In this document: in pieces, positions 1-5,599 of the stretch
Layout: each line of letters begins with the position of its first letter
How positions within the stretch are numbered: the stretch's first letter is position 1
Source: Collinsella sp. TM09-10AT
GTDB lineage: Bacteria > Actinomycetota > Coriobacteriia > Coriobacteriales > Coriobacteriaceae
Length of the DNA stretch: 8,010 nt
Direction: 5' to 3'
NCBI RefSeq assembly: GCF_003436275.1
Contig: NZ_QSOP01000034.1
Location: 797 to 8,806, forward strand
The notes under the pieces: model-generated
What the model was told of the DNA's origin: nothing
Database searches by the model: none
What the model saw: only the letters and a program-made list of their open reading frames with translations
Position numbers and translations under genes: made by a program

Positions 1-81
1 AAAGGCTGCAGCGAGAACGAGCGTACAAATCCATGCGGCCTTGTCTCTTAGGATCAGTTTGAGAAGAAGTCGACAGTACAT
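1..81 (-). CDS. Membrane protein N-terminus, partial (possible second ABC permease)
   Basis: Only the first 27 codons are present; the gene runs off the left edge. An ATG at 81-79 is directly preceded by an in-frame TGA, so no earlier start exists in this frame. An AGGTG at 93-89 sits seven bases before it. The peptide begins MYCRLLLKLILRDKAAW and continues into a hydrophobic stretch (ICTLVLAAAF), as expected for a short basic cytoplasmic tail followed by a first membrane helix. This layout closely resembles the start of the large permease upstream in the same direction (MNMLKISKAIFRSLL, then a hydrophobic helix). With the ATPase gene 153 bp upstream on the same strand, I infer a further membrane component of the same exporter. 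The fragment is too short to name a family. Confidence 0.5.
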   Translation of the reverse strand, partial: MYCRLLLKLILRDKAAWICTLVLAAAF

Positions 82-234
82 TCAGAAGCACCTACGTTCC
101 TCAAAGAATCGTTAGATTAAAAGTAACAGACCGGATGAAGATACGTGCGACGGGGGCGAGGCGAATGGCTGAGCGGTATCGATACGCGGGTTCAACGGCA
201 TCATATTGACCACATAGATTTTTAACTTGCATTT

Positions 235-975
235 CTACCCGCCCTTTTCGTAGAGTCGCCGATACGTGCTTAGCGCACCCTCGGCGCGTCCGGCAGGCTT
301 TGCGAAATGGGATCCAGGAGACTTCGGCGCAGCATCATCTTGCGGAATGCTTCTAATGAGCCTCCCATCCTTCAAAAACAGAATCTCATCGCACAGCCTA
401 TCGACCGAATCCAAGATGTGGGATGACATGATGATGCACGTACCAGAATCGGCCAGCTTCCTGAGAATCTCGGAATGCAAGTCCACCCTGCTGGGGTCGA
501 GCGCGTTCATGGGCTCATCTAATAGAAGGTACCGCGCGCCCGTCGCATACGCAATCGCCAGGGTAAGCTGCTGCTTCATGCCCTGGCTCAGAGTGCGGGT
601 CCTCATCTTCGCGAACTCGCCTATCTGCGTTTGTTCCACTATCTCTTCGATATCGCGAGCATGCGGCCACATATCGCAAACCATCTTGAGGTGATCTTCC
701 GCACGCAATCCGGGATACAGCAGCGTCCCCTCACCAGGTGCATAGAAGATCATAGAACGGACCTCTCTCGCACCCGTACCCTGCACCTCATCCAGAACGA
801 TGCTCCCGTCCACGCGAGGACCCGGCAAACCTGCCATCGCACGCAGCAACGTCGTCTTTCCATGCCCGTTCGGAGCGACGAGACCGTAGACCGTACCCGG
901 GGCAAACTCAGCGTTCACCGAATCTACGAGCACCTTCTTTCCATAAGAGATCGTCAGCGTTTGAAGGTCAATCAT
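235..975 (-). CDS. ABC transporter ATP-binding protein (exporter type)
   Basis: This is the nucleotide-binding subunit that powers the adjacent permease from the cytoplasmic face. Numbering from the chosen start, the Walker A loop is APNGHGKTT (about 34-42, Lys40), the signature is LSQGM (129-133), Walker B is LLLDEP (150-155, Asp153 and Glu154) and the switch histidine is His186 in MSSH. The canonical Q-loop glutamine is not obvious; the equivalent stretch reads YAPGEG (78-83). The 246-residue length is that of a stand-alone ATPase of the ABC-2/drug-export group. An in-frame ATG at 984 would overlap the permease stop as ATGA. However, the only Shine-Dalgarno (AAAGGGG, 991-985) directly abuts that ATG and is nine bases from the ATG at 975, so I prefer 975. 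The gene is co-transcribed with the permease. Substrate is unknown. Confidence 0.92.
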   Translation of the reverse strand: MIDLQTLTISYGKKVLVDSVNAEFAPGTVYGLVAPNGHGKTTLLRAMAGLPGPRVDGSIVLDEVQGTGAREVRSMIFYAPGEGTLLYPGLRAEDHLKMVCDMWPHARDIEEIVEQTQIGEFAKMRTRTLSQGMKQQLTLAIAYATGARYLLLDEPMNALDPSRVDLHSEILRKLADSGTCIIMSSHILDSVDRLCDEILFLKDGRLIRSIPQDDAAPKSPGSHFAKPAGRAEGALSTYRRLYEKGG

Positions 976-980
976 CGAGA

Positions 981-3203
981 TCATCCCCTTTCGATCTTTG
1001 GAACACTCAGGCGCACCATCAACGGAGATACGGCGCCCAAGACCACCAGCAGAGCGCCCGATGCGCCGACGACCTCTCCAAAAGGCATCGCGTTCGTCCC
1101 TCGCCCAAGGAACCCAATCGTCCCCACCTGGGAAGCGGGATCAAACGAGGCGAATGGAGCCAGCAGCGCGACGCCCATGCCCACGCTTTCAACATGAGCG
1201 CTCAACGAACCCAACACCAAGAGAACCGCGCAAACCATTCCGGTGACAACGGAGTTGCGGCTAATCGCTGCTGTCAACGCAGCGACGACGGAAATCACGC
1301 CGTATGCCATGACCAGCAACGGAATACTGCACAACACCGCCTCCCCCACCATGGACGTTGTCGAAGCTCCCGCCCGAATGAGAGCGACGGGATACTCCGA
1401 TCCACCCGCACCGTTCTTAATCACGGACACAACGACAGCGGGAACCATCGACACCAAAAGCAGCACCAAGCCAAGCAGGAGAGCCAGCGCAACAGCCGTC
1501 AGAAAACGCACATGCGCTGTTGCGGGGATCTGGAGAACCAGAAGGGAACGACACTGCAGGTGGGTGCACGCGAGCGATGTGACAACCACGGGCAACAGCA
1601 AAAATAAGGAGGGAAGCGCTGCCTGGAGATACGAAAGGAGGATTAATGGGGGCATCTTCGTACTTAACTCGTAAACCTTGGGGTCCGGCAAGCTCGCGAT
1701 CGACTCAAGCAGAAGGGCGCGCGCCTCCGCACGAGAAGGAGTCTCCGGCTCGATTCCGATCGATTGCAGGAGAGTCGCATCTGCCGCGCCCAGCTCACCT
1801 CGAGCGCGCTCGTACGTCGCAAGGCTTCGAAACCCCTCCGCAGGCATAGGCGCGTACACGAAACCCGAAAGAGCATCCCGCATGTCTTCCAGGGCCGCTT
1901 TGCCCTCGACGTCCATATTCGCAGCGTTCTGCTCTAAATACCGATCTATTGAACGGAGCTCCCCATCCCTATACCGAACAGCGGAAACGTTATCAGCGTC
2001 AGGAAACATCTCGACCAGAGCCGGGGCCAGCATCGTCGTCGACATTGCAATCGCGCATACGGCGAGGGTAGGAGAACGCAGGAGCAGTTTCCCCATCGTT
2101 CTTACGTATGCAACGGCGGAGGCACAAGCGCTCGAACGAGTTGCCGTTCTCGATGCAGTGAAGGAACCTCTCTCAAGACAAATCGGGGATATCGGGCACG
2201 CGCAGCCGCTCTTTCCAGCAACGCAAAGCAGGCTAATTGCCAGCACCTCGATCCCGATTGCGCATACGAGGGCAATCGCGCCACGCTCGAAGCAAAGTCC
2301 AGGCAGATTCACTATCTGCGTTGTCGGGTACGGGCTATAGGCGCCGACGGTCAACTCAGTGTTCGCATACGTAAGGGGATTCAACAGGGCGAACTCACGT
2401 AAAGCGATGGATCTTCCGTAATACCCGGGAACCATCGTCACCCCCATCAGGGCACATACGAACACGATTCCAAGCGTAGGGTTATTGGCAATCTTCACGG
2501 CAAGGTGAACGACAAGCGAGATGAACGCTGCCACCAAGAATTGCAAGATGGCCGTCTGCGCGAACACCAGCCAAGCCGGTTTGATAACCGGAGTCGCATA
2601 TTGAATGTAGCCTATCGGATAGAACGGCGAGCCCGGGCCATTCTTCACAAGCGCGGCGATTATCCCTGGAAGATTGATGGCGAGGACGGCAAGCATTGCA
2701 AAAACACTCGCCCATACGCTCGATGCAACAAGTCTACCCAGCTCGCCCATCGGCGCCTGGATGATGAGCTTTTCACGTTTGTTAAGACGCGCGGCAAGGA
2801 ACGAGACGGCAACGGCCGTTGCGACCCATAGCAAGTACTCCTTCGATCCGTCATAATAGGTGTACTCTCCATCCGATATCTGCAGAAACGGAAGTAGGGG
2901 AGAGAGCGGTGCCAAGATAAGACGTCCCGCGGCAAGAGGGTACAGAAGCGCGGGCATGCTTGATGAAGAGGTGTAGACACCGTCCTCCCCCGCATTCACA
3001 AGCGCATCCGCATAGGATGCTGACAATTCCTGCTCAACACGGGTTATTCCCGACTCGAGGTATTCGACCCGTCCGTCGATGCCAGCCGCGCTCCTGAAGA
3101 CGGGCAGAGCACAAAGAACCATCAACGCAACAACGGCAACACAGAGTGACCTGGAGGAGAGGAGCGACCTAAAGATTGCCTTCGAGATTTTGAGCATATT
3201 CAT
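981..3203 (-). CDS. ABC transporter permease, two fused six-helix halves
   Basis: A 740-residue integral membrane protein, the probable partner of the ATPase encoded immediately downstream. Hydrophobic segments fall at about 18-38, 124-140, 159-184, 210-234, 243-260 and 306-328. A second set lies at about 377-396, 518-544, 566-594, 618-644, 651-666 and 708-729. The halves are related. KNGPGSPFYPIGYI (187-200) matches KNGAGGSEYPVALI (596-609), preceded by LIIQAP and LLVLQIP respectively, at a constant offset of about 409 residues. Each half has a large extracytoplasmic region after its first helix, the second longer (about 397-517). The cytoplasmic linker contains a cysteine cluster (327, 334, 336, 342). 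An ATG at 3221 is possible, but no Shine-Dalgarno precedes it. TTAAGG at 3215-3210 lies six bases before the ATG at 3203. Family is ABC-2-like; substrate (for example peptide or drug) is unknown. Confidence 0.85.
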   Translation of the reverse strand: MNMLKISKAIFRSLLSSRSLCVAVVALMVLCALPVFRSAAGIDGRVEYLESGITRVEQELSASYADALVNAGEDGVYTSSSSMPALLYPLAAGRLILAPLSPLLPFLQISDGEYTYYDGSKEYLLWVATAVAVSFLAARLNKREKLIIQAPMGELGRLVASSVWASVFAMLAVLAINLPGIIAALVKNGPGSPFYPIGYIQYATPVIKPAWLVFAQTAILQFLVAAFISLVVHLAVKIANNPTLGIVFVCALMGVTMVPGYYGRSIALREFALLNPLTYANTELTVGAYSPYPTTQIVNLPGLCFERGAIALVCAIGIEVLAISLLCVAGKSGCACPISPICLERGSFTASRTATRSSACASAVAYVRTMGKLLLRSPTLAVCAIAMSTTMLAPALVEMFPDADNVSAVRYRDGELRSIDRYLEQNAANMDVEGKAALEDMRDALSGFVYAPMPAEGFRSLATYERARGELGAADATLLQSIGIEPETPSRAEARALLLESIASLPDPKVYELSTKMPPLILLSYLQAALPSLFLLLPVVVTSLACTHLQCRSLLVLQIPATAHVRFLTAVALALLLGLVLLLVSMVPAVVVSVIKNGAGGSEYPVALIRAGASTTSMVGEAVLCSIPLLVMAYGVISVVAALTAAISRNSVVTGMVCAVLLVLGSLSAHVESVGMGVALLAPFASFDPASQVGTIGFLGRGTNAMPFGEVVGASGALLVVLGAVSPLMVRLSVPKIERG

Positions 3204-3236
3204 CGCCAACCTTAACCTCATCCAGTCGGAATAGAG

Positions 3237-3259
3237 GGGCCGAACAAAATGCTCGGCCC
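3237..3259 (-). other. Leader hairpin before the permease gene
   Basis: GGGCCGA (3237-3243) and TCGGCCC (3253-3259) form a perfect 7-bp stem around a 9-base loop. A G-T pair and an A-T pair can extend it outwards. It lies in the 5' leader of any transcript reading into the permease, ending 33 bases before the preferred ATG. No T-run follows on the minus strand. On the plus strand only a mixed T-rich tail (TTATTACTT) follows, so it is a weak terminator at best. A role in leader folding or mRNA stability is a guess. Confidence 0.4.
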
Positions 3260-3266
3260 TTATTAC

Positions 3267-3295
3267 TTGCCGGCAAAGTCAATTTAACATAAACT
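3267..3295 (+). promoter_or_regulatory. Sigma70-like promoter of the DUF2975-XRE operon
   Basis: TTGCCG (3267-3272) and TAAACT (3290-3295) are separated by exactly 17 bases. Each matches four of six consensus positions, including the important first, second and last bases of the -10. Transcription would start near 3302, giving a leader of about 37 bases before the ATG at 3339, with GGAGG at 3329-3333. The -35 lies in a 10-bp palindrome (TTGCCGGCAA, 3267-3276) and the -10 lies in a separate dyad. No equally good promoter is visible for the divergent permease operon. The best minus-strand candidate, GTTACT (3308-3303) with TAAATT (3286-3281), is weak. Confidence 0.5.
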
Positions 3296-3301
3296 GTTAA
3301 A
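3283..3301. promoter_or_regulatory. Inverted-repeat operator candidate in divergent intergenic region
   Basis: TTTAACA and TGTTAAA form perfect 7-bp arms around the 5-base spacer TAAAC. The element covers the -10 hexamer of the promoter for the downstream DUF2975-XRE operon and lies about 80 bp from the start of the divergent permease gene. Perfect symmetry, AT-richness within a GC-rich window and overlap with the -10 are typical of a repressor operator. The nearest regulator is the XRE protein at 3861-4112, so autoregulation is the simplest reading. Binding is inferred, not shown. Confidence 0.5.
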
Positions 3302-3338
3302 AAGTAACCTGAGTTTTTTAAATTCTTCGGAGGTTATT

Positions 3339-3851
3339 ATGAGTTCCGACAATCGCACTCCCCGGCTTCATTCCTTCCGCATCGCATGTGCGATAGCCTC
3401 TGCGACCCTTTGCGCCACCGCCATCGCACAAGTGGCGTTCTCCTTAAAGCCAGCAATCGAAGTGCTCGACAACCCTGTAATTGCAGACTCCCCCGCGTAT
3501 CCAGCCCTTGCGATCTCGACATTGGTCCCTGCCGTCATCGGTATCGCTACGACCATCCTCAGCGCCGTTCTCGTGTGGACGATCAAGAGCGGAGACCCCT
3601 TCAAGAAAGGGTCTGCGACATGCTTGAAGGTGCTCGGCATTCTCTTCGTTGTTCAAGCTGCCACCAGCCTCTACGCCGGCTCACTCAAAACCTCCGTTTC
3701 GATGTTTGGCGGCGAGGGGGCCGTCGGCGCCCAAGAGATCGCTTCATCATTCGATTGGACCTCTCTGGTTCTCGGCATCGTCCTGTTCATGCTTTCCCAG
3801 CTCTTCTTGTACGCCCGAGAGCTGTACCTCGACTCCGACGAGATTGCGTAA
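3339..3851 (+). CDS. DUF2975-like four-helix membrane protein
   Basis: A 170-residue membrane protein of unknown function. Hydrophobic segments lie at about 12-32, 55-80, 97-115 and 141-159. Between helices 2 and 3 is SGDPFKKGSATCLKVLG (84-100), resembling the G-x-PF-x(n)-L-x-x-x-G signature by which I recognise DUF2975. The C-terminus is a hydrophobic helix followed by an acidic tail. The ATG at 3339 has GGAGG five bases upstream and is the natural start. The next gene, an XRE regulator of the YozG type, begins nine bases after the stop. DUF2975 proteins are frequently paired this way, as in Bacillus YoaS/YozG, which supports both assignments. The pairing suggests a membrane partner or sensor acting with the regulator, but no biochemical function is established that I can cite from sequence. 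Confidence 0.75.
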   Translation: MSSDNRTPRLHSFRIACAIASATLCATAIAQVAFSLKPAIEVLDNPVIADSPAYPALAISTLVPAVIGIATTILSAVLVWTIKSGDPFKKGSATCLKVLGILFVVQAATSLYAGSLKTSVSMFGGEGAVGAQEIASSFDWTSLVLGIVLFMLSQLFLYARELYLDSDEIA

Positions 3852-3860
3852 GGAAACGCC

Positions 3861-4112
3861 ATGCCCGTAATTGTTCGCCTCGACAAGATCATGGCCGAGC
3901 GAAAGATTTCCTCGAACGAACTTGCCGAAAGGATTGGAACCACGCCCGTGAACCTGTCCCGTATTAAAAAAGGGCATATTCGCGGCATTCGCTTCAACAC
4001 ACTCGAGCAGCTATGCCTCGCCCTTCGTTGCCAACCCGGAGACCTTCTCGAAGTCATGAGCGAAGAGGATGCCCGAAAGGAGTTCGGACTCGATTGGTCC
4101 GCCGAGGATTAG
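3861..4112 (+). CDS. XRE/Cro-type transcriptional regulator, YozG-like
   Basis: An 83-residue DNA-binding protein consisting almost entirely of a helix-turn-helix domain. It starts MPVIVRLDKIMAERKIS. The helix-turn-helix is NELAERIGTTPVNLSRIKKG (19-38), followed by the characteristic GIRFNTLEQLCLAL and CQPGDLLE (57-64) of the YozG group. A short acidic tail (65-83) follows. AAGGAA overlapping the upstream stop codon serves as Shine-Dalgarno, so translation is probably coupled to the DUF2975 gene. Full length for its family. It most likely binds the dyad at 3283-3301 and represses its own operon, possibly also the divergent ABC operon; this is inference. Its TAG stop is followed at once, in the same frame, by integrase-like coding sequence. 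Confidence 0.9.
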   Translation: MPVIVRLDKIMAERKISSNELAERIGTTPVNLSRIKKGHIRGIRFNTLEQLCLALRCQPGDLLEVMSEEDARKEFGLDWSAED

Positions 4113-4838
4113 AGGGCGGTCGTACTCGCCCTGCACACGGGGATGCGAATCGGCGAGGTCTGCGGCCTTCGGTGGTGCGATGTGGATTTCGAGACGGGCC
4201 TGATCTCGATCAGACACTCGGTGGCGTACGCGAAGGGAATGGGTTCGTTCATCAAGGACACCAAGACCCATGACGCCAGGGGTATCCCCATCGACCCGGT
4301 CGGCCTACTCCCCATCCTGAAGGAGACCCACGAGATCGACTGCGGAAAGCTGCGCTTGCGCGGCCTTACCGGAGCGGTCGAGATCGGGGACTGCTACATC
4401 CTGTCGGAGCCGGGCGCGACCTTCGCGACGACAAGCTATATCCGCAGGGCGTTCAAGACGTTCTCGGAGACCAACGGCCTCATGGGCACCAACGACGAGC
4501 TGATCACGTTCCACGGCCTTCGCCACACGTTCGCAACGCAGTGGATCCGCCAAGGCGGCGATATCAAGGCGCTCCAATCGATCCTCGGCCACAAGGACGC
4601 CATGGCGACGCTCAACGTCTACGCCGACATCGAGCCCATCTCCAAAATCCATAACATGCTGCGCGCCACGCCGTGCCTTTGGCGCGGGCACCTCGGGCCG
4701 AGGGTCGATCCGGGTCCCATGTTCCAACAGAGGATCCAGGAGTCCATCGAGACGCTCCAGGCGTTCGGCTACGGCATCACCGAGCCGGACGACCGAAATA
4801 TCGCCATACGCGACGTGAAGACGAACAGTTGGCTCTAG
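4113..4838 (+). pseudogene. Tyrosine recombinase (phage-type integrase), 5'-truncated
   Basis: Integrase-like coding begins directly after the preceding gene's stop: AVVLALHTGMRIGEVCGLRW from 4116, the first catalytic block with its arginine in TGMRIGE. Further on are HGLRHTFAT (about 4512-4538, the HxxR block), LGHKDAMATLNVYAD with the candidate nucleophilic tyrosine (about 4580-4628), and a stop at 4836. The N-terminal arm-binding and SAM-like core-binding domains, normally about 150-200 residues, are absent. The first ATG (4143) has no spaced Shine-Dalgarno and lies immediately before the catalytic Arg codon. About 70 residues follow the tyrosine, longer than usual and unrecognised, so the 3' end may also be rearranged. 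The protein would probably not recombine DNA. I infer a relic of the event that brought in the accessory genes to its left. An annotator might call 4143-4838 as an intact CDS. Confidence 0.75.
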
Positions 4839-4894
4839 CTCACCGAGTACGCGGCAGTGCTGGGCCCATCCCAACTGAGGTCACGGTGGTCCGA

Positions 4895-4938
4895 TAGGGG
4901 CGCCGCCCGCGGCATGCGCCGCGGAGCGGTATCCCCTA
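4895..4938. repeat. Long GC-rich imperfect hairpin
   Basis: The outer arms TAGGGG (4895-4900) and CCCCTA (4933-4938) enclose CCGC/GCGG and then a perfect 7-bp stem, CCGCGGC/GCCGCGG, around the four-base loop ATGC. That gives about 17 paired bases with one 2x2 internal loop and one bulge. No T-run follows on either strand, so it is not a canonical terminator. It could be a transcript-end structure of the integrase remnant, a REP-like element or part of a mobile-element end. Confidence 0.55.
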
Positions 4939-4975
4939 CCGAAGGGCGGGGATGCCCTCCGCTTCCAGTTCGGAA

Positions 4976-5038
4976 TCAGCCGTCGGAGGCGTTCGGCTGA
5001 CTGCGGGAACGGCCTGTCCGCTCAATGTGTTCGGCTGA
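4976..5038. repeat. TTCGGCTGA direct repeats with an inverted copy
   Basis: GTTCGGCTGA occurs at 4991-5000 and again at 5029-5038, 38 bp apart. The inverse TCAGCCG lies at 4976-4982 and pairs perfectly with CGGCTGA at 4994-5000. Short repeated sites beside an integrase gene are typical of arm or accessory binding sites around an attachment site, which is the tentative interpretation. Confidence 0.4.
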
Positions 5039-5164
5039 GATCGGAAATCAACCCAACACGAGCCGGACACGCGCCAGACGGCTCTTCCCCGTGCGGCCTA
5101 ACCCCTTACGCTCATGTTGCAGGCATGTAACGCCGCAGCGAGCGCGCCTTTTTTGCGCCAGACA

Positions 5165-5187
5165 GGTACAATGATGAACACTGTACC
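5165..5187 (+). promoter_or_regulatory. Probable -10 element inside a 23-bp dyad upstream of the ACT gene
   Basis: GGTACA (5165-5170) and TGTACC (5182-5187) are perfect inverted arms. After one mismatch the symmetry continues with TG and CA around a five-base centre, ATGAA. A good -10 hexamer, TACAAT (5167-5172), lies inside the left arm, but no matching -35 is visible 15-18 bases upstream, where the sequence is GC-rich followed by a T-run (5149-5154). The geometry suggests a regulated promoter starting transcription near 5179, about 55 bases before the ATG. Confidence 0.45.
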
Positions 5188-5234
5188 GTAGCGGAGCGCC
5201 CCGCGCGCGCCGCGACCACGCGAAAGGGTTTCCC

Positions 5235-5522
5235 ATGGCCGAGATCTCGTCCTCCCGTATCGTCATCACCGTCCTTGGCAAGAACCGCCCCGGCATCGTC
5301 GCCGGCGTCACCCGCGTTCTGGGCGAGGCCAACGTCGACATCCGCGACATTACGCAGTCCATTATCGAGGACATCTTCACCATGACCATGCTGGCCGACA
5401 CCGCTGAGTCCAAGCTCGATTTCGCCGAGCTGCAGAAGGCCCTGGCCGAGGCCGGCGAGCTTTCGGGCGTCAACGTGTCCATCCAGCGCGAGGACGTCTT
5501 TAACTTTATGTACCGCCTGTAG
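5235..5522 (+). CDS. ACT-domain protein, UPF0237 family
   Basis: A 95-residue single ACT-domain protein, small and cytoplasmic. ACT domains bind small ligands, usually amino acids, at dimer interfaces. IVITVLGKNRPGIVAGVTRVL (9-29) is the first strand, loop and helix, with the conserved NRPGI turn, followed by NVDIRDITQSI (33-43). The C-terminal half ends with VSIQREDVFNFMYRL, matching the typical VxIQHEDIFxAMHRI end of UPF0237 proteins. The length is that of the whole family. AAAGGG (5223-5228) is six bases before the ATG. It lies 77 bp upstream of citrate synthase on the same strand with no T-run terminator between, so co-transcription is likely. In many Gram-positives this family is paired instead with a UPF0210 gene, which is not seen here. 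Its ligand is unknown. Confidence 0.9.
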   Translation: MAEISSSRIVITVLGKNRPGIVAGVTRVLGEANVDIRDITQSIIEDIFTMTMLADTAESKLDFAELQKALAEAGELSGVNVSIQREDVFNFMYRL

Positions 5523-5530
5523 CGAACAAG

Positions 5531-5582
5531 CCGCTCGGGGCAGCTTGACGTCATATCGTCCAAGCGCGCCGCCCCAAAGCGG
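5531..5582 (+). other. Stable intergenic hairpin between ACT and citrate synthase genes
   Basis: CCGCT (5531-5535) pairs with AGCGG (5578-5582), GGGGC (5537-5541) with GCCCC (5571-5575), and inside them CTTGACG (5544-5550) with CGTCCAAG (5557-5564) with one bulged C. The result is a nested structure filling most of the intergenic gap and ending three bases before the citrate synthase Shine-Dalgarno (GGAGAGGAG, 5586-5594). No T-run follows, so it is not an intrinsic terminator. It may set relative expression of the two genes or block 3'-5' decay. Confidence 0.5.
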
Positions 5583-5599
5583 ACCGGAGAGGAGCGCAC

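Larger units (their letters stand above)
4839..5234. other. Gene-free junction between accessory and core regions
   Basis: I see no convincing gene in these roughly 400 bases. The frame of the integrase remnant stays open after its TAG as far as a TGA at 4998-5000, but this reading has no start or recognisable domain beyond LTEYAAVLG. The stretch contains a large GC-rich hairpin (4895-4938), TTCGGCTGA-type repeats (4976-5038) and, at its right end, the promoter and operator region of the ACT-domain gene. No tRNA gene is present that could have been the integration target. Confidence 0.6.

Noticed and set aside
82..234. Possible 30-codon minus-strand gene between the ATPase and the edge gene
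   Set aside because: It starts with adjacent ATGs without a spaced Shine-Dalgarno and its peptide is proline/serine-rich with no features. The gap also holds a 10-bp palindrome (GTATCGATAC, 176-185) that I could not link to a function.
631..2340. Several long plus-strand frames (for example 631-1197 and 1678-2340)
   Set aside because: They lie opposite the ABC ATPase and permease, whose motifs and helices are clear. Their translations are Arg/Thr/Ser-rich without family features.
3237..3259. Intrinsic terminator upstream of the DUF2975 gene
   Set aside because: The stem is good, but no plus-strand gene lies upstream and no clean T-run follows on either strand.
4110..4112. Programmed read-through of the XRE stop to make an XRE-integrase fusion
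   Set aside because: The XRE protein is already full length for its family and there is no visible recoding signal. A deletion joint is simpler.
4305..4874. 189-codon minus-strand frame opposite the integrase remnant
   Set aside because: The plus strand carries the recombinase active-site motifs; this frame shows none and lacks a convincing ribosome site.
5140..5160. T-run after GC-rich sequence as a terminator of the integrase region
   Set aside because: The preceding bases do not form a convincing stem, only a 3-4 bp pairing.
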